Assembly (NCBI RefSeq): GCF_020080835.1
Contig: NC_058163.1
Location: 18,565,904-18,629,903, forward strand
Direction: 5' to 3'
From: Cotesia glomerata
Lineage: Eukaryota > Arthropoda > Insecta > Hymenoptera > Braconidae
Length of the DNA: 64,000 nt
This document shows, one piece after another, positions 47,226 through 58,200 of the stretch (position 1 is its first letter; every line of letters starts with the position of its first letter). The position numbers and the translations under genes were made by a program. The notes beneath the pieces are model-generated. The model saw only the letters and a list, made by a program, of their open reading frames with translations. It was not told the DNA's origin and searched no databases.

Positions 47226-50029
47226 ATAGCCAAAAGTGTCGTGACAACTTTTCGTATGAATTTTTTCCGTCTAGCCCCCTTTCGCAACGCGGGATAAGGA
47301 ACTTCGTTCCAAAAAAAAACAAGTCATGAAGATTGATATATAATTATACGACAAATTCCGACTGGTTGTCCATCTATACATGAACCTTCTTAAATGCTTT
47401 CTATAAATTAAGAGATTCGCGTTCGGCTCGGGAGGTAGTTTTAGACGGTGGTTGAATTGTCCTACTTTCCTTCCGAGATGCGTAAATTACTATTGCTCTA
47501 AAATGATAAAAATATAACGTTAAGAATTTTTTCCTAATTTTCGAATTATCAAAGAAAAAAATTTATTAAAATGTTTGCAATCTCAAGGTAATCGCGAAAT
47601 TGAAGTAAGCTTGGAAAAAATAAAAGTCTTAGTGACAATTGAGTTGGAAAAATTCACTTCGAGCTTAATAATTGATTCTAAATGTTTTAAAAAATTTTCA
47701 CTAACAATTTTTTTTTTTATTAAACAAAATGAAAATGTTTTATGGTTCAAGAGTTACTAAAGCTAATTTGGTCTTCAAAAGAATTTTCTGAAATCAAATT
47801 AACTTTTTTTTCGGGCTTACTTATTTTGAATCGTGTACGAAAAGTATTGTTTTTGAGATGAAGAGGAGTTCAGTTTGAATACATCGAATCGTTTTATATT
47901 GATAAATAAGTTAGCTTGACTCAAGAGAAAAATTTTGTAACTAGAAAATGATTTGTAAGCAAATCATGATCTTGTTGAGTAAAAACCTATTCTTGAAGCC
48001 AAAAATTTTTTCTTGATTTAAGATTATCAATTTCTTGGAAAGTCTTTCTTAGTTAGAGATTTTTTTTAGATCAAGCTGACTTTATCAGTGTAAATAATTC
48101 TTATATAAGTTCTTATTATATATTATAAAAGGTTATTAAAAAATTATTTCTTAAATGGAAAATGATAAGTACTTCAGTTCTCATTAAATTTTGGAGCAAG
48201 ATGAAGTTAAAATTTATTTCTAACTATGTAAATAACAAGTTTAAAAAAAATCACTCCATAATGAAATGATATGAGGAGCTCAAATTTTCGGAGAATTCAT
48301 TTTTTTTTTTTTTTTTATATATAAAAATCACTTCCACAGAATTTGAAAACAACCGGTGGAGGTCGCCGGGTAAAAATGATTTTATATTAAAGAATAACTT
48401 GTGTTCTAAATTATATTTACGATAAGAGGTGGTTCATACAAATACAAATCACGTAGTTCACAAAACAATTAAGTGATGGAAACTTGATTTTCGAAAAGTG
48501 GACCGAATACAATGACTTCTCTACTTAATAAAATTTTTGTTTTTCTCAGCAAAAATAAAAAATTATTATATTGTTTTGAACAAATACTATTACAAAGACT
48601 ATGTCTCATATTTGATACTCTTTTACTTCTGAGTTTTCACCTTAGAACTATGGATAGTACATTTGTGAACTTCTGGTACATGTCGTTTATTTCAAATACA
48701 GTATCATCTATTTTTACGATCAACCCCCGTATTTTTTTTTCTCTATAGGTTCCATAAATATACTATTTCCGAGAAGTTTATTTTAGATTAATATTTCTTT
48801 CCTCGGAGAGTTTTGTTCACGCGAAAAGAGACTATAATTTAGTGAATAATTTTCAGAAAAATATTAAATGTAATTTCGTAAGGCGTTTAATGTATAATTT
48901 TCACTTTATTTATTATGCAAAATTCAATTTTAAACAACGGAAATAGATTTTTAAATTATAGTCTGTGAGTTTGAAGGCGACAAAGTAAAACTTTTGCTGA
49001 AAAAAGTAAATTTAAACATGACTTATACTGTCATTATCTAGCGCCGAGAGGGCGGAAAAAAAATTAAAGTCGAACACCTTTGTTACATATCAAAGGAGTT
49101 TGAACGATATTTTTAACGTTAATGTCTTATTTAGTATCCGAAAGTCATTTCGTCGACGTTTCCTCATCTTAAGACAACTCTATTGTCTATTTTTTGGAAA
49201 TATTTACTATTATAAGATATTTTTCTGTACTTCGGCATTCAGTTGACTGATTTTCGATATCTAATAATCATCAAGCGACTGAAATAATAGCTTATTCTAT
49301 TTTTTGTTCAATTATTGTAACAGTAAGTAAATAAAAATTGTACAAAATGAAAAAAAAAGGTCAATTGGTTTCTAACTTTTGCCTTATTATCTTAAGTGCT
49401 TTGTTTGGTCTGTATCAATCTGATTTATTTTACTAAAGTGAAATTTATAATAAAATTAAAATTTTTGTTCTAGCTCAAATTAAAAAAAATTTATAACCTG
49501 CAAGTCAATCATTTTTGAACAATGTTTTAATTTCATGTTTACAATGCATAGAGAGAAGTCTCTCGAAAATATCAGCGTTTACGATTCATAAATACATGAA
49601 GAGAAGATTCTTTGTAATTCCTCAGCTAAGCGAGCATAAATTCAAAATCTTGATCAAGGTAATACATTGTCTTTGTGAGATACGATCAAATTTTTTATCA
49701 CAAAACACAATTTTATTAACCTATTTTTTTTTTTTTTTTTGTTATTAAAGTAATCTATTTTTCAGTCGATAAATAATCACAATAGTTTAGTCCAAATATA
49801 AATTATTTATTTAAAATTTGAGATCAAGGTCTAATATCGTAGCCAACAACAGGACTTAGTGTGCTATACATTTTTACATGAACGTCCTGTATAAAAGTTC
49901 TAAAAAACTATACAATATTTTAATACATCATCATAATTATAATTTAACATTAGTAGAACAAGAAAAAATAAGCTTTCTGGTTAATTTGTTTTAATTAAAA
50001 TACTGAGGTAAGTTACAGTGCGCGTCATT
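47226..50029. other. AT-rich intergenic DNA with scattered repeats
   Basis: No supported gene. A CTTGA-motif MITE remnant lies at 47915-48090. A dispersed repeat at 48500-48810 resembles 43500-43640. Poly-T runs are at 48300-48317 and 49722-49740. The motif GGAACTTCGTTCC at 47299 also appears at 43987 in near-palindromic form. The 60-80-codon frames here lack any recognisable domain. Confidence 0.4.
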
Positions 50030-50412
50030 GATTCGTACCGGTTGAAAAATTTTAAGGTAAAATAGAAAAATCCAAATTTCGACATCTGTAAATAAAAAAA
50101 TCAATAAAAAGAAAATCTTTATAAGCATCGATAGTATATAGTAGAACAGAACGGACGTGTGTTTTTTGTGTTGAATTTGAGTTGAAATAATTATTGATAT
50201 AGAGTTATTATTGATAAAATATTTTTGTACTGAATGTGAGTTAAGAACTTGGTTTTTTATTTGAAGTAATAATATTAAAGTTTACTGGATGAAATATTTA
50301 TTAAAAACTATAAAATACCTCACATTATCAAAGTTAAGGTTATAGTGAAAATAGCGGAAAATATAGTTGTCGGTAGAAAATTTTGTAGGCGCCATCTAGT
50401 GAAAATTTCACG

Positions 50413-51369
50413 ATGTCTATGTCATGTGCATTGTGCATGAAGTCGATAACTGAACAGGTAGGGGCAGTACAAACTGGTGCCGTGTGTAAACATTACTTTC
50501 ATGACAATTGTGTTAAAATCCGATGTAATTTACCTTCTCGAGCACGCGCATCCGTGAAAATTGTAGACACCTGTCCAGCTTGCAATGTTGACATATCGGG
50601 GGTACTAATGGAAATTCATGCGAAACTCCAAAAAATGGATGCTATTGAGGGGAAACTTGATAATTTTGCGACAACGATGAATGCAATTGCTGCTCAGGTT
50701 AGCAAGCTGGTAACTGATTATGGCATTTTAGAAAAAAATGTTGATTCTTTGAAGGCTCGGATTGTAGAGGTTGAAAATAATGATAATAAGGTACCGGCGA
50801 ATGTTGACACAAAGCTTATAGAAGAAATAAGGGAGGCTGCGAAAGGTATCTCTGATGGAAACTTGGAATTTAGGACACTACAACTTGAATCACAGATTCT
50901 AGCTGATGAAATTACAGTGGGAGGTTTCCCAGAATCAGATGATGAAAAATTATCTGATATTGTTCAACTGTTATCCAAAAAACTCAAAGTTCCTGTAACT
51001 GATAATGAAATCGTCAAAATGGAGCGTATTGTTACTAGAATCAGAAACAGAAACCGTGATATACGTGTAAAATTTAGCAGTCAGAAGTATGTTGACAGCT
51101 TTATGAGCAATATCAAGGGAAAAGGGATTAAAGTAAGTGACTTGTCACTGAACACGCACACATCCGATGCTCCTATCTACTTACATCGCAGACACCCAGC
51201 ATCTCTATACAAACTTCGCCAGGATATACGAAAGAAGTATCCAAACCTTCAGCCTAAAAATATTTGGATCTCATTTGCGACAGTAAATGTAAGATATGAT
51301 GTTGATAAGCCGCCAATTAAGCTACGACCATCTATCGGACTTGAGCAGCTTACAGATGTTCTTAAGTAG
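50413..51369 (+). CDS. Retrotransposon ORF1 protein with RING-H2 finger
   Basis: 318 residues, intact. Residues 5-57 have the exact spacing C-x2-C-x16-C-x-H-x2-H-x2-C-x20-C-x2-C (C5, C8, C25, H27, H30, C33, C54, C57). This is a RING-H2 pattern rather than the C4HC3 PHD more often described for CR1 ORF1. Residues ~70-150 are a likely coiled coil for multimerisation. The C-terminal half (ITVGGFPESDDEKLSDIVQL, then basic patches and LYKLRQDIRKKYP) resembles the nucleic-acid-binding region of ORF1 proteins with a transposase-22/RRM-type fold. The ORF ends in TAG and ORF2 follows in the same frame. A RING could confer ubiquitin ligase activity; that is inference. Confidence 0.75.
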   Translation: MSMSCALCMKSITEQVGAVQTGAVCKHYFHDNCVKIRCNLPSRARASVKIVDTCPACNVDISGVLMEIHAKLQKMDAIEGKLDNFATTMNAIAAQVSKLVTDYGILEKNVDSLKARIVEVENNDNKVPANVDTKLIEEIREAAKGISDGNLEFRTLQLESQILADEITVGGFPESDDEKLSDIVQLLSKKLKVPVTDNEIVKMERIVTRIRNRNRDIRVKFSSQKYVDSFMSNIKGKGIKVSDLSLNTHTSDAPIYLHRRHPASLYKLRQDIRKKYPNLQPKNIWISFATVNVRYDVDKPPIKLRPSIGLEQLTDVLK

Positions 51370-54246
51370 CATGTATTAGCTCCCTCATTGCCAGCACATT
51401 CCTCTTCTATAACTACAATTGCTCCATTACGTCGTTGTTTAAATAATTGTTTAAAAGTCTGTCACATTAATGCTCAATCGCTCAGAAATGAACAACACTT
51501 TGAACTTTTTAGAGAATATTTTAGATGTCATTGCTATGATATAATTGCTGTCTCTGAAACATGGCTAAATCATCTAGTTTCGGACGCTCTAGTTTCATTA
51601 CCATCTTATACACTTTATCGGCATGATCGCAGTTTACGGAGTGGTGGTGGAGTTGCTCTTTATATTCGAAATGAATTGAGGTCTAAGTATGTTGCATCCT
51701 CTCCTAACAATGAAGATAAACATCCTGAATATCTATTTGTTGAAGTTTCAGCATTTCTGAAAGATAAAATCCTTATTGGAGTAATATACGAACCTCCAAA
51801 CATAGGACATCTAGATGATCTAGAAGATGAACTTGAAGCTCTCATGGTCTCATATAATAACACCATATTGCTAGGAGATTTTAACTCTGATCTTAGCAAA
51901 AAGTGTTTCTATGGAAATCAGCTTCGTAGCTTTTGTACTAGACTCAACCTGAACCTTGTCGACTACCAGCCAACTTACCATCTACGTGAATCTGATTCAT
52001 GGATTGACGTCTGTATAGTTGATGATCTTCATAAAGTTTTATAGTCTGATCAGTCATTGGAACATTTTCTGTCTAATCATGACATAATATCTATTACGTA
52101 TAAGTATAGGGTTGATCAGCAGCAAATGAATAGCTACAAGTGTCGTAATTGGAATACAGTGGATGAAGATAAGCTTCGAGACCTATGTGATGGTATTGAT
52201 GATCATATTAATAGAACGGTTGAAACGGTTGATGAAATGAATTGTATGTTAAATGAATATTTGGATAATGTTATTAACACTATTGCTCCTGAGAAAACAT
52301 TTTATCCACGTCACACTCCAGCTCCATGGTTTACACCAGAAATTAGTGAACTTCAAAATCGAAGGGACAAGCTGTATCGTATCTTCAAAAGAACTGGTTA
52401 TGCATATAAAGAATATTCAAATTTAAGGCGACTACTAAAGCAGAGGTTAACCAGGGAAAAGAAGCGATATTTCGATCAACAACTAAGTATGGCAAAAAAT
52501 TCACGTGCCCTGTGGAACGATCTCAGAAGACTAGGCTTAATTAAAAGTAAAAAAACAGATTTAGTACTGAGAATTGATCTTGATGTGCTTAATAATTACT
52601 TCATAGAATCATCAGGTAATACTAATGATTCTCAGGTAATTACAGATGATATTACTTATACGTATAATCGAAATAACAATGAGTGCTTTAGATTCCGGGA
52701 ACTCAGTTCAGAATCAGTGAAAAAATCGATAATGAGAATAATGTCCAATGCTGAGGGTCCTGATAACTTCTCAATTAAGGCTTACAAATGTGTATTACAA
52801 TATTTTCTGCCATGGATTACGAAATTATTTAATAAATCCTTGTCTACGGGGGTGTTTCCTGCTAAATGGAAACAATCATATGTAGTACCAGTACCAAAAA
52901 AGGCTCATGCAACGAACAATGAAGATTTTCGGCCAATTTCTCTTCTACCGAGTTTGTCAAAGGCGATAGAAAGATGTGCACATGACCAAATCGTTGAGTA
53001 CATTAACACTAACAACTATGCTAATGAGCGTCAAACAGCATTTAAGGAAGGCTTAAATACTCAGACGGCTGTGATCAAATTTTGTGATGATATTCGTCTG
53101 GGAATTGATGAATCAAAGGTGACAATAGCGGTACTCTTTGACCTAAGCAAAGCATTTGATTCAGTAAATCACCGGAGATTGCTAAAAAAACTACTGTTCA
53201 TGAACTTCTCGGATGATGCTGTTGAATGGCTAAGGTCATACTTATCTCAGCGAACTCAATCGGTACGAAACAATGACAATATCTCGTCGTGGAGGCAGGT
53301 ATTAAGTGGTGTTCCTCAAGGTAGTGTTCTTGGTCCGTTATTGTTTGCGTTATATATCTCAGATCTTCCAAAAATCTTAAATAGTCAATATCTTTTGTAT
53401 GCTGATGATCTTGTGATATATTTATCTTGTCATTTATCGCAAATCAGTGAGTATGTTGCTTTGTTAAACAGTGAGATAGAAAAAATTGTTAAATGGTGCA
53501 AACTAAATTGCTTAAAGTTAAATACATTAAAAACCAAAGCGATTATCTTTGGGAGTAGAATAAAGGTTAATAATGATGCTTGTATAAATGCGGAGAATAT
53601 TTTAGTTGATAATAGCGTTATTCCTTATGTTAACTCTGTAAAATATCTTGGAGTCATTCTAGATAATACTCTCTCTTGGGAACATCAAGTACTAAAGATT
53701 TGTAATCAGGCTATGAAAACGTTAGCTCAACTTAAGATTAACAATGAAGTATTTAATGAACAATTACGAATAAAATTAGTGACTACACTTATATTCCCCA
53801 CTTTTGATTATTGCTGTGCTGCGTTTACTAATATGTCACAAAATCTTCTACTTAGATTGCAAAGAAAAATGAATTCTTGTGTGAGATTTATCTTTAAATT
53901 ATCCAGATATGAACATGTTACCCTGTACTATAATAAATTACGATGGCTAAAATTGAGTAAGAGAAAAGATTACTTCATAGCATGTTTGTTTTTCAAAGAA
54001 ATTCGGTTAAATTATCGGCAGCTGTTTGGCCCAGGACTTGAGTTCCTTAATGTTTCAATGCGTAGAGGTGACGTTAGGCAAGATTACTTGCACCTACCTA
54101 GAGCGAACAGTAACATGTATGAAAAATCTTTTATAATCCATGGCATACGTGTTTGGAACTCATTACCTCCTGGGCTTACAACTGTGGATGGTCTTCCTGA
54201 ATTTCAAAATGCTGCCTTTTCATTTTTTCTTAAAAATGACAATTAA
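51370..54246 (+). pseudogene. Retrotransposon ORF2 (endonuclease and reverse transcriptase) with one amber codon
   Basis: The frame is continuous with ORF1 across its TAG, and I find no ATG between that stop and the endonuclease core. Endonuclease: KVCHINAQSLRN, AVSETWL, GGGVALYIR, LLGDFNSDL, then TAG at 52042-52044, then LSNHDIISITY, the SDH-like end of the domain. Reverse transcriptase: DFRPISLLPSLSKAIERC, VLFDLSKAFDSVNH, SGVPQGSVLGPLLFALYI, LLYADDLVIYL. The C-terminal ~200 residues carry conserved thumb features (VKYLGVILDNTLSWEHQV; FIIHGIRVWNSLP). Only the second TAG breaks the enzyme, inside the endonuclease. A single-base change could explain it; readthrough is an alternative. Confidence 0.8.
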
Positions 54247-54706
54247 ACTATTAAATTATTATCTTATTGTTTCATTAATTTAATCAATTTAATTAATTGT
54301 TACTACGGTTCAAAGTGCTTATTGATTTATTGATTTAATGTTTCATTAATTAATTAATGTATTGAGTTACTTGATAACTTTACCTTGTTATTATCATATT
54401 ATATTATTATGTTATTATGGTATTATATTATTATGTTATTAACCTAAAACTATTATTGTAGCTATATTTTAATGCTGTATACTTGTATAAAAGTGTATTG
54501 GTTATTGATGGCCTTGAGGGAGCCTTGGCTCTAAGGTCAAATAAATATATTTATCTATCTATCTATCTATCAATTTGAACGAAATTGAAAAAATAATTCA
54601 CTGAAAATAAATAACTCAAAATATCAATCACGATTAAAATAGAAATTAAAAATATTAGTAATTAAAATAATCACACACTTTATAAAATAAATAAAAATAA
54701 AATTAT

Positions 54707-55002
54707 TGTAAGAAACGCGTTATTCGTTTACAAGACGTTTATTAACAATATTGAGATTATACAAATGGATATGACTCAAAGGGTACAATAATATACGGGA
54801 CAATAGAATGACGATAATCGAAGTATACAAATTGGGGATCCTCTCGGAAGTGCCACCATCCTCCCTCGTTGCTGGGGTCCTAGAGTTACCCCAAGGGTGG
54901 GGGTAAGTACAAGGCCCGCCTGTACTCTCATCCCTCACTATCGGTCCTTGAGACTAGAGGGTGGACCTCCAATGTGGTTGAAGGGGGATGACGTCACTTT
55001 CA
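54707..55002 (-). repeat. 3' LTR of the Gypsy element
   Basis: In plus orientation it starts TGTAAGAAACG and ends GACGTCACTTTCA. It is the downstream LTR because the element reads on the minus strand. It contains a GACGTCA (CRE-like) site at its transcriptional start side. Confidence 0.93.
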
Positions 55003-55268
55003 GTCGGCCAGCCTGACGTTATTCACGTCCTCGTGAAGGGGTGTCTACCTTCATGCTTGTGCCAGCCGCCGCCATGCTCCTTGTTACTCGTCTTTTACCT
55101 GTGCACAATAATAATGGGTGTTAATTTCGACAATAATACAACTGTGGTCATGCAAATAAACAGGTCGTATTCATGCTCATTCGTCTTCATTACATGCAAT
55201 AAGCTGGGCCCAATGACATCGTCAGTGCTTACTGACGACCACATGCACGTGACATCCGTCACTAACCA
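55003..55268. other. Gypsy 3' untranslated segment
   Basis: Internal region between the gag-pol stop and the 3' LTR, too short for an envelope gene. No open frame on the minus strand resembles a glycoprotein. Confidence 0.6.
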
Positions 55269-58200
55269 CTAGTAGTGCGCAGAAACCACCGCCACTGGCG
55301 CTTGATCGACTAGCAATCTTCGCAGTTTCTGAACGCAACTACCAGGACGTTGGAGTCGTCGTCCGGTCATTACATGACCGCCCGATCGTTCAACGATCAC
55401 ACGACTCATCTCAGCTACCACTCGGCCGTCCTTAGCCAGCCTCAGTTTCTCATTTGCTCCATCCACAACCTGATCCTTATTGATAATAGGTTGGTGCATA
55501 CCCGGTGGACTAGCAGGTGGAGTGTCTTCGCCACTGCTGTGCTCGGAGTCGGCGTTGCTGACCCCAGTGACATACAGTTTCAGCTTCTCGTCCGGATGCA
55601 CGCCGGTGTATGGTTTCTGTGACCTAGGGGCACCTGGCACGTCCTCGACAACGTAACGATCGTTGTCCAGAACTTTGGTAATTTTATATGGCCCAGCGTA
55701 CTTAGGTAGTAACTTTTTACTTGACCCGTCATTACTACTAATTATTCGTCTAACTAGTACTAAATCGCCACAATTAAACAGCCGAGGAGGGGCCCTTTTG
55801 AGATTATAACGCTCCTGCTGCTCTTGCTGTGAGCGTCGGATCGCCTCAGCTGCCTCTTCTCGAGACTGCTCGCGATCAACAGGATCATCAGAATCGTTCC
55901 CTATCGCATTAAGAATGCGCGACTCAGCAGCGTTCCGCGGTCGAAACCCTAATAGTAATTCAGAGGGATATTTACCCGTGGCTTTATTGATAGTATTATT
56001 TATTCCCCAAACAACGTTCGGCAATTCCTGATCCCACCGTCGGTCATCCCTAGCGCTCGCTGATAACATGCTTAAAATTGTCCTATTATAACGTTCTACC
56101 TGACCATTTGCCCTTGGAGTTGCCACGGCAGTAGCCACATGTACTATACCATTTTCCCGACAGAAATCTTTAAATTTGTGACTCATAAATGCTGTACCTC
56201 GGTCGCTAATAATTCGCCGTGGGAACCCGAAAAACTCTTTAATGCTCTCCAGCATTCGTATTACGGGCCCAACCTGCGTATCCTTAACGGCCTTGGCAAA
56301 TGTAAACTTAGTGAAGGAATCTGCTACTACAAGAATCTGTGTATTTTTATTTGTACTTAACACAAAGGGACCCAAATGGTCGATGTGTACAGTGTCCATT
56401 GCCTTGGCAACCTTTTCTATCGGGTACAAATGACCTGGCTGCTTCCCGCTGGGACCCTTATTATATAGACACTCTAAACACGAAGAAATGTACTCTTTAA
56501 CGTAACGTTTGCTATACGGAAACCAATAATCTGCCCGCAATTTATTCAAAGTTTTCTCAACCCCTGGGTGACCTATATCGTCGTGACAAATTTTGACAAT
56601 ACGTTGTCTTGCCGCTCGCGGTACGGCCCACCTAAGTCCACCCGCTTCCTTTCGGAATACGCGATTTTCTTTTAATACATAATCATTATGAATCTGTCGG
56701 CACGCGTCATCAGAGTTGTTGTGACTTAGTGCCTCGTGAATACGTTTCAATTCCGGGTCTTGTAATTGCGTGCATAATAGCCAATCACCTAATTCGATGT
56801 GCAATAACCCAATGTCTTCGATGTAAGCGGACATCTCACCCGGTTCGTACGGGCTACGGCTAAGTACATCAGCATGAGGCATTTTTACTCCGGCTCGGTA
56901 TTCAATGTAACAGTCATATTCTAACAATTGAATCCACCATCTGGCGACGCGCGGCAATAAGTCTCTTTTTAAGAAGGTGGCCCGCAGTGCGCTACAGTCA
57001 CTAACAATTTTGAACCGGAAACCATATAAATAAACCCGATACCTCTGTAGACTGCTTATGACTGTAAGAGTTTCTAGTTCGTAAGAATGGTATTTTTGTT
57101 CGTCTTTGTTTGTTTGTCTACTAAAATAAGCAATAGGTTTTATGGCACCATCGCCTTGGTGTTGTAACAATATTCCGCTTAACCCAAGTTTACTAGCATC
57201 TGTATGTAATTCTGTTTCCGCGCCAGGCTTGTACAACGCTAGTACAGGCCTTGAAACTAATTTGTTTTTTAAAGTGTCGAAGGCCTCCTGTTGTTCATTT
57301 TCCCAACGCCAAGCCTCAGATTTCTTTGTCAACAGTGTAAGTGGTCTAGCTATTATGGCAAAGTTTTCGATAAATTTCCTAAAATAACTGGCTAGGCCAA
57401 TAAATCTTCTCACACTGTGAACATCGTGAGGTACTTGAATTTTGGAAACAGCCTCGATTTTATGGCCACCCGGCCTAATTCCCTGACTCGTTACTTCGTA
57501 ACCCAAGTAATCGACCTTCGACTGTAAAAACATGCATTTACTCAACTTGAGAGTTAAGTTCGCTTCCCGCAGCGCTTGTAACACAAGCTTCAACGCATGT
57601 AACCCAGACTCAACGTTCTTTGATGGAATCAAGATGTCGTCCATATATGCTAAGACGCAAATAGTTCCGCGTAAGGGATTTATGACCTGATTTATCATCC
57701 TCTGGAACACAGCGGGTGCATTGGCTAACCCAAACGGCATTCGAAGGAACTCGTATTGCCCATCGGGCGTGACAAACGCTGTTTTCTCGATGGAACTTTC
57801 CGCGACGGGTATTTGGTAATATCCCGAAAACAAGTCTAATATTGTAAAGAAAGAATTTCCCTGTAGCCTATCGAGTTGATCGTCAATTAACGGCAGCGGA
57901 TGCCTGTCTTTCTTTGTTATAGCATTTAAGGCTCGATAATCAACGCACATTCTAACCTCATCTTTCTTTTTCCGGACTAAGAGAATGGGGCTGGCAAACG
58001 AAGAATTCGACTCTCGAATGATGTTATTTTCTTTTAGCTCGTCGACTATGCCGCGTACTTTCTCACGTTCCGCGTATGATAATCGGTAGGGCCTATAAGT
58101 TACTACAGAATTACTGTTCAATTCGATATTTATCTCCGCTGCCCGAGTGTGACCTAGTTCGGACACATTAGATGCAAAGCAATCGCGATATTTGTCTAAC

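Larger units (their letters stand above)
50030..54575 (+). mobile_element. CR1/Jockey-like non-LTR retrotransposon with (TATC)n tail
   Basis: A 5' leader (start approximate), ORF1 50413-51369, ORF2 51370-54246, a 3' UTR of ~300 bp and a terminal (TATC)n microsatellite at 54550-54571. ORF2 has AP endonuclease and reverse transcriptase. It is intact apart from one in-frame TAG. I place it in the CR1/Jockey group from its motif style; the clade is not certain. Confidence 0.8.

Noticed and set aside
48512..48748. 78-codon frame
   Set aside because: Lies in a dispersed repeat also found near 43500-43640; no recognisable domain.
55003..55268. Envelope gene of the Gypsy element
   Set aside because: Only ~270 bp are available between gag-pol and the 3' LTR and no suitable frame is present.
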